Positions 19,196 through 29,100 of a DNA stretch of 64,000 bases are shown here, one piece after another. Every line of letters begins with the position of its first letter. Positions within the stretch are counted from its first letter, which is position 1. The notes below the pieces were generated by a model, which did not search any database, was not told the origin of the DNA, and saw only the letters and a list, made by a program, of their open reading frames with translations. Source of the stretch: Komagataeibacter sp. FNDCR2 (lineage in GTDB: Bacteria; Pseudomonadota; Alphaproteobacteria; Acetobacterales; Acetobacteraceae); the NCBI RefSeq assembly GCF_021295395.1, contig NZ_JAIWOU010000001.1, forward strand, positions 2,372,501 through 2,436,500. The letters run 5' to 3'. The translations under genes were made by a program, and so were the position numbers.

Positions 19196-19290
19196 ATAAA
19201 AGTTTTTGGGGGCTGCCTTTCTTCAAAAAGGCGGCGTTTCCTGAAGCTTTTTGAAAAAAGCTTCACCAAAAACTTCTTTTGATGCTGACT
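19196..19290 (+). repeat. Dispersed intergenic repeat, copy A
   Basis: A ~95-bp imperfect palindrome with two nested hairpins: GCCTTTCTTCAAAAAGGC and GAAGCTTTTTGAAAAAAGCTTC, ending in ACCAAAAACTTCTTTT. Close copies occur at 31611-31680 and 47409-47450 (minus), and a truncated one at 43852-43911 (minus). The rest of the gap 19148-19566 shows no gene. Confidence 0.8.
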
Positions 19291-19566
19291 GTACTCAAAA
19301 TATAAAATTCTTTTTGATTCTTTTTTCAGAAGCGGAGCCCGGATTACATCATGCCGGTCCCCGCGCGCGCCAGCATACCGGCGCGTGGGAAGGATAACCC
19401 GCAGCCTGTCGGTCGCGCCACGGTTTACACCCGGTTTCCGCCCGGGATACATTTTTCGCGTGCTTCAGTGCGATTTCAGCTGCCCCGCAAATGCCCGGGC
19501 GCGGCTCCCCTTTCCAGGCCGCCGCGCCTGTTTTCCGATTGCCCCCTTCATTTTCCGAGCAAGGTC

Positions 19567-20436
19567 ATGACCCGAACCTCCTTTATTTTTCCCGCCGTAC
19601 ATACTGTCATGCGGCGCGGCGCGCCGACCCTGCGCCGTGCATGTCCCATGCTGGCGGCCGGCATGCTGCTGGCGGCGGGGCTGTGCCATGCGGCCGCATC
19701 GGCTTCCACCGTGCCGGAGGAGACGGGATATTTTACCGCCACGACACCATCGCCCGATGCTACGCGCTATCTGCCACCCCCGCCGCAGGCAGGCACGGCG
19801 CGGCAGGCAACCGATGACAGGGCTTTCCTGTCTACACGCGCGCAGGCAGGCAGTTCGCGCTGGGCGCTTGCCACATCTGATGCCGACCTGCGTGAAGATT
19901 CGCTGCTGCATTCATTTTCCTGCGCCGTGGGGTTTGTGATTGATACCGCCCATGCGCCACGCCTGACGGCGCTTATCCATAAGATGGACGTATCCGAAAC
20001 CCCGGACATGCGCGCCAGCAAGGACTACTGGCATCGCGCGCGTCCGTTCGTGGGGAACAGCCAGCCTATCTGCACCGAGGCCGACCGGGCCCATCTGGCG
20101 ACTTCCGGCTCGTATCCATCGGGGCACACCATGCTGGGCTGGAGCACCGCGCTTGTGCTGGCGGAACTCCTGCCCGAGCGCGCGACGGAAATCCTGCAAC
20201 GTGGCCGCGTATTCGGGGAAAGCCGCATTGTATGCGGCGTGCATTGGGAGAGCGACGTGCAGGCGGGCTATATGCTGGGTACGGCCGAGATCGCGGCCAT
20301 GCATGGACTCCCCGCTTTCCGGTCGGACATGGACGCCGCCCGCGCGGAGCTTGATGCCCTGCGGCATACGGCGCGCCACCCCAAGGCCGCGACATGTACC
20401 CGCGAAGGTGGCGCGGCCACCCATTCCCCGCTGTAA
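19567..20436 (+). CDS. Class A non-specific acid phosphatase (PAP2 superfamily), exported
   Basis: A periplasmic phosphomonoesterase of the PhoC/PhoN type, 289 residues from ATG 19567. A signal peptide spans to about AAASA; ATG 19609 is an alternative start, and a frame reaching back to 19351 is rejected. The complete class A signature is present: KDYWHRARP (K-x6-RP), PSGH, and SRIVCGVHWESD (SR-x5-H-x3-D), at about residues 153, 183 and 222, holding the nucleophilic histidine and acid/base residues. Four cysteines could form disulfides. It would release phosphate from organic phosphates outside the cytoplasm, in line with the nearby pst genes, though no Pho box was found upstream. Confidence 0.9.
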   Translation: MTRTSFIFPAVHTVMRRGAPTLRRACPMLAAGMLLAAGLCHAAASASTVPEETGYFTATTPSPDATRYLPPPPQAGTARQATDDRAFLSTRAQAGSSRWALATSDADLREDSLLHSFSCAVGFVIDTAHAPRLTALIHKMDVSETPDMRASKDYWHRARPFVGNSQPICTEADRAHLATSGSYPSGHTMLGWSTALVLAELLPERATEILQRGRVFGESRIVCGVHWESDVQAGYMLGTAEIAAMHGLPAFRSDMDAARAELDALRHTARHPKAATCTREGGAATHSPL

Positions 20437-20494
20437 AGTAGGTAAACAGGCTGATTTTCAGGAACTTGTCACGTAGGTAGGCAGCCTGGGCGGG

Positions 20495-20797
20495 ATGATG
20501 CTTCTTGCAACGCGGCGCGCCCGCGCCGGGGCATCCCTGGCGCTGCGGTCCCTTGTCATGGCGCATCGGGGGGTGAGCGCATCCCGCTGCCGCACCATGA
20601 CAATTGATGGTGTGGCCGAGACCGGGTGGTTCACGACCGATTTCACCCTTGCGGAACCCAGGACCCTGCGCGCAAGGGAGCGCCTGCCCATCCTGCGCGC
20701 CCAGCTTCGCAATCATCCGGACGGCGCAACGGGACTGCGCGGCTGGTGGGCGTATATTGCGCATCCTGCGGCACGGAATTTGCGTCCCGATCCCTGA
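20495..20797 (+). pseudogene. Remnant of a glycerophosphodiester phosphodiesterase (GlpQ/GDPD-like)
   Basis: The reading frame contains two pieces of the GDPD family only about 14 residues apart: MAHRGVSAS, which matches the catalytic AHRGxS start of the domain, and [15 protein letters not shown] plus [15 protein letters not shown], which match a segment that normally lies ~70-90 residues further on. The segment between them, including the metal-binding glutamate/aspartate pair, is missing, and after about residue 80 the similarity ends. This looks like an internal deletion plus 3' truncation of a once functional phosphodiesterase. It would not be active. Identification rests on remembered family motifs. 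Confidence 0.6.
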
Positions 20798-20839
20798 CAA
20801 TAGTCAGGGCCGATTGAGGCGATGCAACAGGAGTCACGC

Positions 20840-21370
20840 ATGATAGAAACGTCTGCTGAACCCGACGTGATCAATTTTGGCCCCCTGCCAGCCCCGATCA
20901 ACGCCCTGCTGCAGCAGGGTGTGCTTGCCTATCGTGACGATTACGCCCGTGCCGACGCGCTTTTCCGGCAGGCCCTGCAGGCCGCGCCAGACCAGCTTCC
21001 GGTTTATTTCTGTCTCTATAAAATCCATACCTACCGGGGCAATCTTGAAGACGCGCAGGCCGTCGCGGAAAGCGGCCTGCGGGAAGCCGCGCGACAGGCC
21101 GGGTGGAATGCGGACTGGCGGCAGTGGTGTCCCGAACCGGACATGCCCGATGGCCCCGGCCGCTTCGCGTTATATACCCTCAAGGCACTCGCCTTCATCA
21201 ACCTGCGCCAGAACCTGCATGATGAGGCGCAACGCAAACTCGACGCGCTGAAAATCCTCGATCCCTCCGGGGCGGTCGGCTGGCGGGTCATCGACGCCCT
21301 GGCCGAAGGTGTCGTGCCCGAGGGGACCGTGCGGAACCCGTCCGCCCCGACACCGGGCCGCGTCAACTGA
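20840..21370 (+). CDS. Tetratricopeptide-repeat-like protein
   Basis: A 176-residue cytosolic protein. ATG 20840 is chosen because AGGAG sits six bases before it; ATG 20822 would add six residues. Helical pairs such as GVLAYRDDYARADALFRQALQAAPDQ (positions ~24-50) and the following YKIHTYRGNLEDAQAVAESG fit TPR units used in protein-protein contacts. No catalytic motif is seen. It is followed 73 bp later by the CCA-like HD protein. Confidence 0.7.
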   Translation: MIETSAEPDVINFGPLPAPINALLQQGVLAYRDDYARADALFRQALQAAPDQLPVYFCLYKIHTYRGNLEDAQAVAESGLREAARQAGWNADWRQWCPEPDMPDGPGRFALYTLKALAFINLRQNLHDEAQRKLDALKILDPSGAVGWRVIDALAEGVVPEGTVRNPSAPTPGRVN

Positions 21371-21443
21371 GATGTCCGGGAACCATCATTCTGTTCAGGA
21401 TTTGTAATTTGTCAGCTATTTCAATGTTGTTACGTACGGTTCC

Positions 21444-22313
21444 ATGACGCGCAAACCCGCAATACAGGTGGAAGATTTCCTGCAGCCCCATCAGGGTCTC
21501 GGTGTGCTGCGGCTGGCCACCCTGCTGGCCGAGGGCGAATGCCGGGCCGAGGACGAGGATCTGGACAGGATGTACGGCCAGATGGAGGCCGGTGCGCTGG
21601 CCGCCACCCCTGCATCCCTAATGTGGCTTGAACTGGCGCGCGGCCTGATGGCGCCAGCCCCCGCCACCATGCTGCGCACCCTGCGGGAGTGTGGTTGCCT
21701 GCAGGAAATCCTGCCGGAGGTGGCGGGCCTGTTCGGTGTGCCCCAGATTTCGGATGATCTGGGGGAAACCGATCTCGGCACGCATATGCTGGCCACACTG
21801 GCCGAGGCGGCCCTGCGGCAGGCCCCCCTGAGCGTGCGCTTCGCGTTGCTGGTGATGAATGTTGGCAAGACGGATTCCCCGCCGGAGCACCTGCCCCATC
21901 ATTACCGCCATACCGAGCGCGCCCGGCCACGGATCGAGGCGCTTTGCGCGCGTTTTGGCGTGCCGCCCGAATGTCGCACCCTTGCCCTGATGGCCAGCAC
22001 GGATGTGGAGCGGGTGCACCGTGTCTCCCCGGTGCGGGCCGGTCCCGTCACCGATCTGCTGCAGCAGATCGGGGGCTTCGATGCGCCCGCCCTCTATGAT
22101 CTGCTGCTGCAGGTCTGCACCTGCGACTACTGTGCCTATGGCTCCCGGTCAGGTCAGGATTATCCCAAGGCGGTCCTGCTGGAGATCGCGCGCAACGCCT
22201 GTGCCGGCATCACCCCCGCACAGGATGCTGATGCGCAAAATACGGAAGCCGTGCGTGAGGCCCGCGCCATGGCGGTGGCCCATGCCTTCCGCCCGCTGCG
22301 CTGGTCTACCTGA
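21444..22313 (+). CDS. CCA-adding-enzyme-like HD domain protein, no nucleotidyltransferase domain
   Basis: A 289-residue protein similar only to the C-terminal half of bacterial tRNA nucleotidyltransferase (Cca). The aligned core runs from ELARGLMAPAPATMLRTLRE (about residue 63) through CGCLQEILPEVAGLFGVPQ and RFALLVMNVGK to PHHYRHTERARPRIEALC and YPKAVLLEIAR. The N-terminal polymerase domain with its GSxxDxD site is absent, and the metal-binding HD of the HD domain (LVHDLGK in E. coli Cca) is replaced by MN in LVMNVGK. It is therefore unlikely to add CCA or act as a phosphohydrolase. It might bind tRNA or serve another role. No frameshift is visible, so it looks maintained, not decaying. Confidence 0.7.
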   Translation: MTRKPAIQVEDFLQPHQGLGVLRLATLLAEGECRAEDEDLDRMYGQMEAGALAATPASLMWLELARGLMAPAPATMLRTLRECGCLQEILPEVAGLFGVPQISDDLGETDLGTHMLATLAEAALRQAPLSVRFALLVMNVGKTDSPPEHLPHHYRHTERARPRIEALCARFGVPPECRTLALMASTDVERVHRVSPVRAGPVTDLLQQIGGFDAPALYDLLLQVCTCDYCAYGSRSGQDYPKAVLLEIARNACAGITPAQDADAQNTEAVREARAMAVAHAFRPLRWST

Positions 22314-22353
22314 TGGTGTCTTCTTTTTTCAAATGGCTTCCGGATCCGCAGGG

Positions 22354-23376
22354 TTACGCGGTTCTGGTGGCCGCATCGATTTCCAGCGCCAGTTGCGCCA
22401 TTCTTATCGCCCCCTCCCGGCTTGCCGCACCGCAGATAAAGCGCGCCGGGTGGGCGAAGACCGCATCCGGCACGCCCGACGCCGTGGCGAGCGCCGCGCC
22501 TTCCAGCCCACGCCATGCTTCCGGCAGGGACACCCGCTGCCCGAAATCGCCCCGCACCGGGGGCACGGCCTTTACGTTCCAGCGCTCGGGGCCCGCAGGC
22601 GACACCACATACACAACCGGAAGGTCATGCTCAAAAATCACCTTTTCGGTGGGCATGCCCGTTTCCATGACCAGAATACGCTGGTCTTCCGCCTGCCCAT
22701 AAGCCGCCAGCACCCGGTTTACCGCCTTGAGACTGGCGCGCGTGCGATCGACCATGTTGACCAGATGGGCGGCGACCGCACTCGCGGCGTTGGCGAAGCC
22801 CAGCGCCTCACGCGCCCGGGCTTCATCCGCGCCGTACAGTTCGGCCGTGTCCCACGGCGGGCTACAGGCCGACACGATATCGGCCAGCGAGAGCTTACCC
22901 ATCTTCACCACGCCATTGTCATCCTGGTCGATTGGCAGGATCAGGGACTTGTCCATGGACTGCCACAATGTGGCGAGCGTGGCGTCATCCACGGGTGTTT
23001 TCAGGATATTGCGGAGTGCGGCCACACCATAATCCCTCCACAGCAGCCCGGCCGCGCTATAGGGCGTGCCGTCCTCGCGCAGGGGCTTGTCCTTCATATG
23101 GTGGTCGTAGCGCCCTGCGGCAGGTTCGTACCGGCCCCCCACATCGAACACGATGTCAGCCGCCCCGATGCGTTCGGGCGATCTCGTGCGGACGAAATCA
23201 AGCCGGTCGGCGGGCTGGCCGCCAAGAACCCGCCCCCGCAGATCCCCCCCGGGCGCGAGCGCATAGTGAAGGATGACATAGCCCAGCGTCTCGTCGGCGT
23301 GGAAATTTCCCGAATGGGTCAGCGCCCGGACCGGGGCCGTTCCATTATCGAGACCGATGGGGGTGTACTCTGGCAT
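22354..23376 (-). CDS. MYG1 family protein (UPF0160, DHH-type metal-dependent hydrolase)
   Basis: A 340-residue member of the MYG1/UPF0160 family, found in bacteria and in mitochondria, where it acts as an exonuclease on RNA. The N-terminal metal site THSGNFHADE (about residues 19-28), DVGGRYEPAAGRYDHH (about 77-92, the DHH signature) and a mid-domain IDQDDNG are intact. ATG 23376 is chosen since the family begins a few residues before THSGNFHADE; the frame extends to 23451 without family similarity. It is convergent with the CCA-like gene. Confidence 0.85.
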   Translation of the reverse strand: MPEYTPIGLDNGTAPVRALTHSGNFHADETLGYVILHYALAPGGDLRGRVLGGQPADRLDFVRTRSPERIGAADIVFDVGGRYEPAAGRYDHHMKDKPLREDGTPYSAAGLLWRDYGVAALRNILKTPVDDATLATLWQSMDKSLILPIDQDDNGVVKMGKLSLADIVSACSPPWDTAELYGADEARAREALGFANAASAVAAHLVNMVDRTRASLKAVNRVLAAYGQAEDQRILVMETGMPTEKVIFEHDLPVVYVVSPAGPERWNVKAVPPVRGDFGQRVSLPEAWRGLEGAALATASGVPDAVFAHPARFICGAASREGAIRMAQLALEIDAATRTA

Positions 23377-23567
23377 TTCAGAACCTGCTGGCAGACAAAA
23401 GGTGAATTCCTGATCGTGCCCTCTCATGCCGCAAAGGTCGCGGCAAGACAATAAACTTCAGCATCCACGGCAGAGGATGCAGCCCTGCCTAACGTTTTTG
23501 CGCTCTCCTGCGGCCTGTGCGGCTGTTGTATCGTCAGGCAGGCACGTGAGGAGAAAGGGGAGACCGC

Positions 23568-24080
23568 GTGAGTCAGACGTGGGGTGATTTTCAGGCCATT
23601 GTCCAGTTATCGGCGGGCCTGAATGTAGCTATTCTCAGCTTTGTGGATATCAGCCTGCCCGCCATCAAGGAACGCAGGCATGTCTTTACCAAGGCGCAGC
23701 AGGAACTCGACATGCATCGCAAATCGCCATCCAGGCCGACCGATGCGGAACAGAAGGCCTATGACAGCCAGGTCGAGGAAATGAACCAGAAGCTGTACCT
23801 GCTGTGGAAGGAATCCTCCTCGTTCAGCAATGAAGAGGATTCCCTCATCCGCTCCACCGGCATTCTGGGTTTTTTCGGTGCGATCCTGAGCCTTCTGCTG
23901 CTCTGGTATTCCGCCGAATATTATGACGGGGTGATTACCCGCGGCGGAAAGGCGGTGATCCTGCTGTCATTCTGTTCACTGATCGGCGCGTTCATCATCA
24001 ATTTCATGACGGCATCCCAGGCCAGCATTTTCACCAAGAAATGCAACCAGATCCGCCAGGAAATGCGCCAGAAGCTGTAG
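23568..24080 (+). CDS. Membrane protein of unknown function with two transmembrane helices
   Basis: A 170-residue protein starting with GTG 23568 behind a strong purine-rich site (AGGAGAAAGGGGAG). A long charged segment (residues 34-95, rich in Q, E and K, likely helical/coiled) is followed by two membrane helices at about 97-115 (GILGFFGAILSLLLLWYSA) and 127-148. The C-terminal tail is basic. No family is recognised. It is convergent with the TetR gene, only 8 bp apart. Confidence 0.7.
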   Translation: MSQTWGDFQAIVQLSAGLNVAILSFVDISLPAIKERRHVFTKAQQELDMHRKSPSRPTDAEQKAYDSQVEEMNQKLYLLWKESSSFSNEEDSLIRSTGILGFFGAILSLLLLWYSAEYYDGVITRGGKAVILLSFCSLIGAFIINFMTASQASIFTKKCNQIRQEMRQKL

Positions 24081-24088
24081 GAAGGCCC

Positions 24089-24778
24089 CTACGGGCCGGT
24101 GCACCCCTGCGCGAAGCCCGCCAGAAAAATCCGTACCGCGCGATGAAAGCGCGGGCGCATGTTCTGCAAAAGAACCGATGTTTCAGAGGCGCAGGCCAGG
24201 TTCTGGAGCATGAAGTCACCCACGGTCATGCCAAACAGCATGTTGCTGTACATGGATATGTCGCTCACCGCGTAATGCTTGCGCTGCACGTAGCAGTTCA
24301 GCCACGTGGTCAGGGCCGTATCCTTCCCCCCCGCGCGCAGGCTGGTCAGGATGTGGCGGATGTCTTCCGATTGCTGTGATTCGGCAATCAGCGCCCGGAT
24401 CAGGCTCATCCGGTCGGGACACAGGATGATGCTGCCCAGGTTCATGAGCAGTTCGGTCAGCTCCTCTACAGGGTCGTCGCTGTAGTGGCACAGATCGGGG
24501 GCGAAATTGAACAGCCTGCTGCTGACCAGCGTATGGAACAGGTCCTGCTTGGATTCGAACATCTGGTACAGCGTCCGCTTGGACATGCCCGAATGCTGCG
24601 CCACCCGGTCCATGGACGCGGCGTGGTAGCCACATTGCTGGAGCACCTCGCTCGCGGCGTCCAGAATCCGTTCGCGACGTTCACATTCTTCCATTTCCGG
24701 CGGCCGGCCGGGGCCACGCCGCCCGCTGTCACAGCCGTTTGGCGCGGATGGTCGCGTTTCGTGCTCATTCCTGCTCAT
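24089..24778 (-). CDS. TetR/AcrR family transcriptional regulator of the RND operon
   Basis: A 229-residue repressor. The helix-turn-helix is at about residues 35-75: RILDAASEVLQQCGYHAASM, then DRVAQHSGMSKRTLYQMFES and KQDLFHTLV. The C-terminal ligand domain (about 85-225) has no recognisable motif, as usual for drug sensors. ATG 24778 gives the normal N-terminal length; a longer frame from 24901 would run into the probable operator. It is divergent from the acrA-like gene and is likely to repress it. Confidence 0.9.
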   Translation of the reverse strand: MSRNEHETRPSAPNGCDSGRRGPGRPPEMEECERRERILDAASEVLQQCGYHAASMDRVAQHSGMSKRTLYQMFESKQDLFHTLVSSRLFNFAPDLCHYSDDPVEELTELLMNLGSIILCPDRMSLIRALIAESQQSEDIRHILTSLRAGGKDTALTTWLNCYVQRKHYAVSDISMYSNMLFGMTVGDFMLQNLACASETSVLLQNMRPRFHRAVRIFLAGFAQGCTGP

Positions 24779-24862
24779 TTGTAATATAATCCCGACCACT
24801 TTTAGGTGGATGCCCTGCTTGACCGTCTTATGGAGACGATATAGTTTTCCATCCATTGAAAA

Positions 24863-24883
24863 CCAAATAGTTTCGTTATTTGG
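24863..24883. promoter_or_regulatory. Inverted repeat, probable TetR-family operator
   Basis: CCAAATA and TATTTGG form a perfect 7-bp inverted repeat around a 7-bp centre (GTTTCGT). It lies between the divergent regulator and the efflux operon, ~88 bp before the acrA start, where a TetR operator is expected. Confidence 0.6.
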
Positions 24884-24970
24884 CTTTCTTATGGCGGCCA
24901 TGCCCGTTACGGACAGGGCCGTGTTTCAGAAACATTTTAAATGTAACGGCACGTAAGCCGGTTGGTGACC

Positions 24971-26113
24971 ATGATGCATTATTCCCGTGTCGTAGCCCCG
25001 GCGGCTCTGATTCTTGGCCTCGCGGCCTGTCAGCGGCACGCCGCCCCCCCCAAAATGCCGCCCCAGCCGGTCAAGGTGGTAACGCTCAGAACCCAGCCGG
25101 TGGAAATCCACACCCTGCTGCCCGGCCGTACCGAAGCATTTGAAATCGCGCAGGTGCGCCCGCAGGTCAGCGGCGTGATCATGCAGCGCCTGTTTGTCGA
25201 AGGCACGGATGTCAAGGCGGGGCAGCAGCTCTACCAGATCGACCCGCGCACCTATCAGGCCGCGGTCGATGTGGCGCAGGGGCAGTTGCTCCATGCGCAG
25301 GGGAACGAGGTCACGACCCGCGCCAAGCTGAACCGGTACGGGCCGCTGCTCAAGGCGCATGCCATAAGCCAGCAGGAATATGACGACGCCCTGGCCGCCG
25401 AGCGTGAGGCGCAGGGCGACATCCAGTCGGCCAAGGGCCAGCTTGAGCGCGCCAGCGTCGATCTGGGCTATACCCATATGAATGCGCCGATCACCGGGCG
25501 TATCGGGCGGTCCATCCTGACGGTGGGCGCGCTGGTTACGGTCAACCAGACCAATAACGTCGCGATCGTGACCCGTCTTGACCCCATCTATGTGGATGTG
25601 AACCTGCCCGCGACCGAACTGCTGCGCTTCAAGCGCGAACTGGCGCAGGGGCGGCTGACCCGCGTGGGCGACAACGCCGCCAGCATCACCGTGGCACTGG
25701 AAGACGGCACGACCTATGAACACGCCGGCCGCATGGAATTCTCGGAAGTGAACGTCGATGAAGCGACGGCCACGGTGGTGGTACGCGCGGTCATGCCCAA
25801 CCCCGAACACCTGCTGCTGCCCGGCATGTATGTCCATGCCCAACTGGCCGAAGGCACGGATCCGGCCGCCCTGCTGGTGCCGCAGGAAGCCGTGCAGCGC
25901 AACTCCCACGGGGATGCGCAGGTCTGGGTGGTCGATGGCGACAGCAAGGTCAGCATCCGCCCGGTGGTGACGCAGCAGGCCATCGGCACCGACTGGCTCG
26001 TGACCGACGGGCTGAAGGATGGCGAACGTGTGGTGGTGGAAGGCGTGCTGAAGATTCATCCGGGCGACAAGGTGACGCCGGTGGATGTGTCCCCCACCGC
26101 CAAGGCAGGATAA
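24971..26113 (+). CDS. Multidrug RND efflux periplasmic adaptor (AcrA/MexA family), lipoprotein
   Basis: A 380-residue membrane-fusion protein. The lipobox LAAC (about residue 17) marks it as a lipoprotein anchored in the inner membrane. Then come the first lipoyl half (RTEAFEIAQVRPQVSGVI), the coiled alpha-hairpin (about 105-160), the second lipoyl half with LGYTHMNAPITGRIGRS (about 165-180), and the beta-barrel. ATG 24971 is used; TTG 24962 and ATG 24974 are alternatives. It is six bp before the pump gene and downstream of the TetR operator. Confidence 0.93.
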   Translation: MMHYSRVVAPAALILGLAACQRHAAPPKMPPQPVKVVTLRTQPVEIHTLLPGRTEAFEIAQVRPQVSGVIMQRLFVEGTDVKAGQQLYQIDPRTYQAAVDVAQGQLLHAQGNEVTTRAKLNRYGPLLKAHAISQQEYDDALAAEREAQGDIQSAKGQLERASVDLGYTHMNAPITGRIGRSILTVGALVTVNQTNNVAIVTRLDPIYVDVNLPATELLRFKRELAQGRLTRVGDNAASITVALEDGTTYEHAGRMEFSEVNVDEATATVVVRAVMPNPEHLLLPGMYVHAQLAEGTDPAALLVPQEAVQRNSHGDAQVWVVDGDSKVSIRPVVTQQAIGTDWLVTDGLKDGERVVVEGVLKIHPGDKVTPVDVSPTAKAG

Positions 26114-26119
26114 CCCCCG

Positions 26120-29100
26120 ATGTCACTGTCACGCTTTTTTATCGACCGCCCCGTTTTCGCGTGGGTGATCGGGCTGATCATCATGCTGGTGGGCGGGGTT
26201 TCGATCCTGCGCCTGCCTATCGCGCAGTACCCGGCCATCGCCCCGCCACAGATCGCCATTTCGGTCACCTATCCCGGCGCTTCGGCCGATACGGTGAACG
26301 ATACGGTGGTGCGCCCGATTTTGCAGCAGATGTTCGGGCTGGATCACCTGGAATATATTTCCGCCCAGTCCTATGCCTCCGGGCAGATGGAAATCGACCT
26401 GACCTTCGCGCAGGGGACCAATCCCGACATCGCGCAGGTGCAGGTGCAGAACAAGCTCCAGCTCGCCCAGCCCAAGCTGCCGCCGGAAGTCACCGCGCAG
26501 GGCCTGAGCATCACGAAGGCCGTCAAGAACTTCATGATGGTCATCGCCTTCATCTCGACCGATAACAGCATGACCGGCGCGGATATCGCCGATTACGTGG
26601 CCTCGAACATTTCCGATCCGCTCAGCCGCGTGACCGGCGTGGGTGACCACACGCTGTTCGGCGCGGAATATGCGATGCGCATCTGGCTCGACCCCTCCAG
26701 GTTGTACAAATACAGCCTGACCGTGGGTGACGTGCAGACGGCGATCCAGACCCAGAATATCCAGGTTTCGTCAGGTGAACTTGGCGGCGTGCCCGCGACC
26801 AGGGGCGCGCGGCTGGACGCCACCATCATCGGGCCGACCCGCCTGCATTCGCCCGAGGAATTCGAGAAGATCCTGCTCAAGGTGCAGCAGGACGGCTCGC
26901 AGGTGCGCATACGCGACGTCGCGCGCGTGGAACTGGGGCCGCAGACCTATAATACCCATTCCTTCTACAACAACATGCCCGCATCGGGCATGGCGCTGAA
27001 GCTTGCCCCCGGCGCCAACCAGCTCCAGACCGAAAACGCCGTGCGCGCGCAGATCCATGAACTGGAGCAGTTCTTCCCGCCGGGGCTGAAGACCGTCTAT
27101 CCGCTGGATACGGCCCCCTTCATCGTCCTGTCGATCAAGGAAGTGATCATTACGCTGGCCGAGGCGATCGCCCTCGTATTCGTGGTGATGCTGATTTTCC
27201 TGCAGAACTTCCGTGCCACCCTGATTCCCACCATCGCGGTGCCGGTGGTGCTGCTGGGCACGTTCGGCATTCTGGCCGCCCTTGGTTTTTCCATCAACAC
27301 CCTGACCATGCTGGCCATGGTGCTGGCCGTGGGCCTTCTGGTGGATGACGCCATCGTGGTGGTGGAAAATGTCGAGCGCGTGATGACGGAAAAGCAGCTT
27401 TCGCCCAAGGAAGCGGCCCGTCAGTCGATGGATGAGATTTCGGGCGCGCTGGTCGGCATCGTGCTGGTGCTGACGGCGGTGTTCCTGCCCATGGCGGCCT
27501 TTGGCGGCTCGACGGGGGTGATCTACCGGCAGTTCTCCATCACCATCGTCTCCGCCATGTGGCTGTCGGTGGTGGTGGCCATGGTCATGACCCCGGCCCT
27601 GTGCGCCACCATGCTCAAGCCCGGCACCCATGAAAAGACGACCGGCGCGGCCGGCTGGTTCAACCGGCACTTCACCCGCCTGACCAAAGGCTACCAGAAG
27701 GGTGTTACCCGCGTGCTGGGCCATACCGGGCTGTCCATGCTGGTGTTCGTGCTGATCACGGCGGGGGTGGGCTGGCTGTTCATGCGCCTGCCCGGCGGCT
27801 TCCTGCCCGATGAGGACCAGGGCCTGATCTTCGGTCAGGTGACCATGCCCCCCGGGTCCACGCTGGAACAGACCGCCGCCGTCAACCGCAAGGTCAGCGA
27901 CTACATTCTCAAGACCGAAGGCGGGAATGTCGAATCGGTCTATTCCATGAACGGCTTCAACTTCGCCGGGCAGGGGCAGAGCGCGGGGGCCTTCTTCATC
28001 CGGCTCAAGGACTGGGATGAGCGTCCTTCCGCCACGCAGACATCGGCGGCGATCGCCATGCGCATCATGATGCATTTCTGGATGGATCCGGTGGCGCAGA
28101 TATTCGCCATCAACCCGCCCGCCGTGCTGGAACTGGGCAACGCCACGGGTTTCGATGTCGAGCTTGAGGATCGTGGCCATCTGGGCCATGCCAAGCTGCT
28201 GGAAGCGCGCAACATGGTGCTGGGCATGGCGGCGAAGGACCACCGCCTGACGGCCGTGCGCCCCAACGGCATGGAGGACGCGCCGCAGTTCCATCTGGAC
28301 ATCGACCGTGAAAAGGCGAATGCGCTGGGTGTCACGATCGCGGATATCAACACCACCATCGAGGGCGCGCTGGGGTCGATCTACGTCAACCAGTTCCTGC
28401 GCGATGACCGTGTGAAGCAGGTCTATATCCAGGGTGAGCCGGATTCACGCATGATCCCCGATGACCTGAACAAATGGTACATGCGCAACGCGCTGGGGGG
28501 CATGGTGCCGTTCAATGCCTTCATCTCCGGGCAGTGGGTCGTCGGGCCGCAGAAGGTGGAGGATTATAACGGCCTCAATGCCTTCGAGATCCTGGGCCAG
28601 CCTGCCGCGGGCTACAGTTCGGGGGATTCCATCGCCGCGATGAAGGACATCCTGGCCAAGCTGCCGCCCGGCGTGGGGTATGAATGGACCGGCCTGTCGT
28701 TCGAGCAGATGGCCTCGGGCGCGGCAACCGGCCCGCTTTATGGGCTGGCGGCCATCGTCATCCTGTTCTGTCTCGCCGCACTGTATGAAAGCTGGGCCAT
28801 TCCCTTCGCCGTGCTGCTGGTCATTCCGCTGGGCGTGCTGGGGGCCATTGTGGCCACCCTGCTGCGCGGCATGGCCAATGACGTGTATTTCCAGGTCGGG
28901 CTGCTGACCACGGTGGGGCTGGCGGTGAAGAACGCCATCCTGATCGTGGAATTCGCCAAGGCGTTTTTCGAAAACGGGGCGACACTGGAAGAATCCGTGC
29001 TGGAAGCCGGGCGCGAGCGGCTGCGGCCCATTCTCATGACCTCCATCGCCTTCGTGGTGGGGGTGTTCCCGCTGGCCATCGCCAGTGGGGCGGGTTCCGC

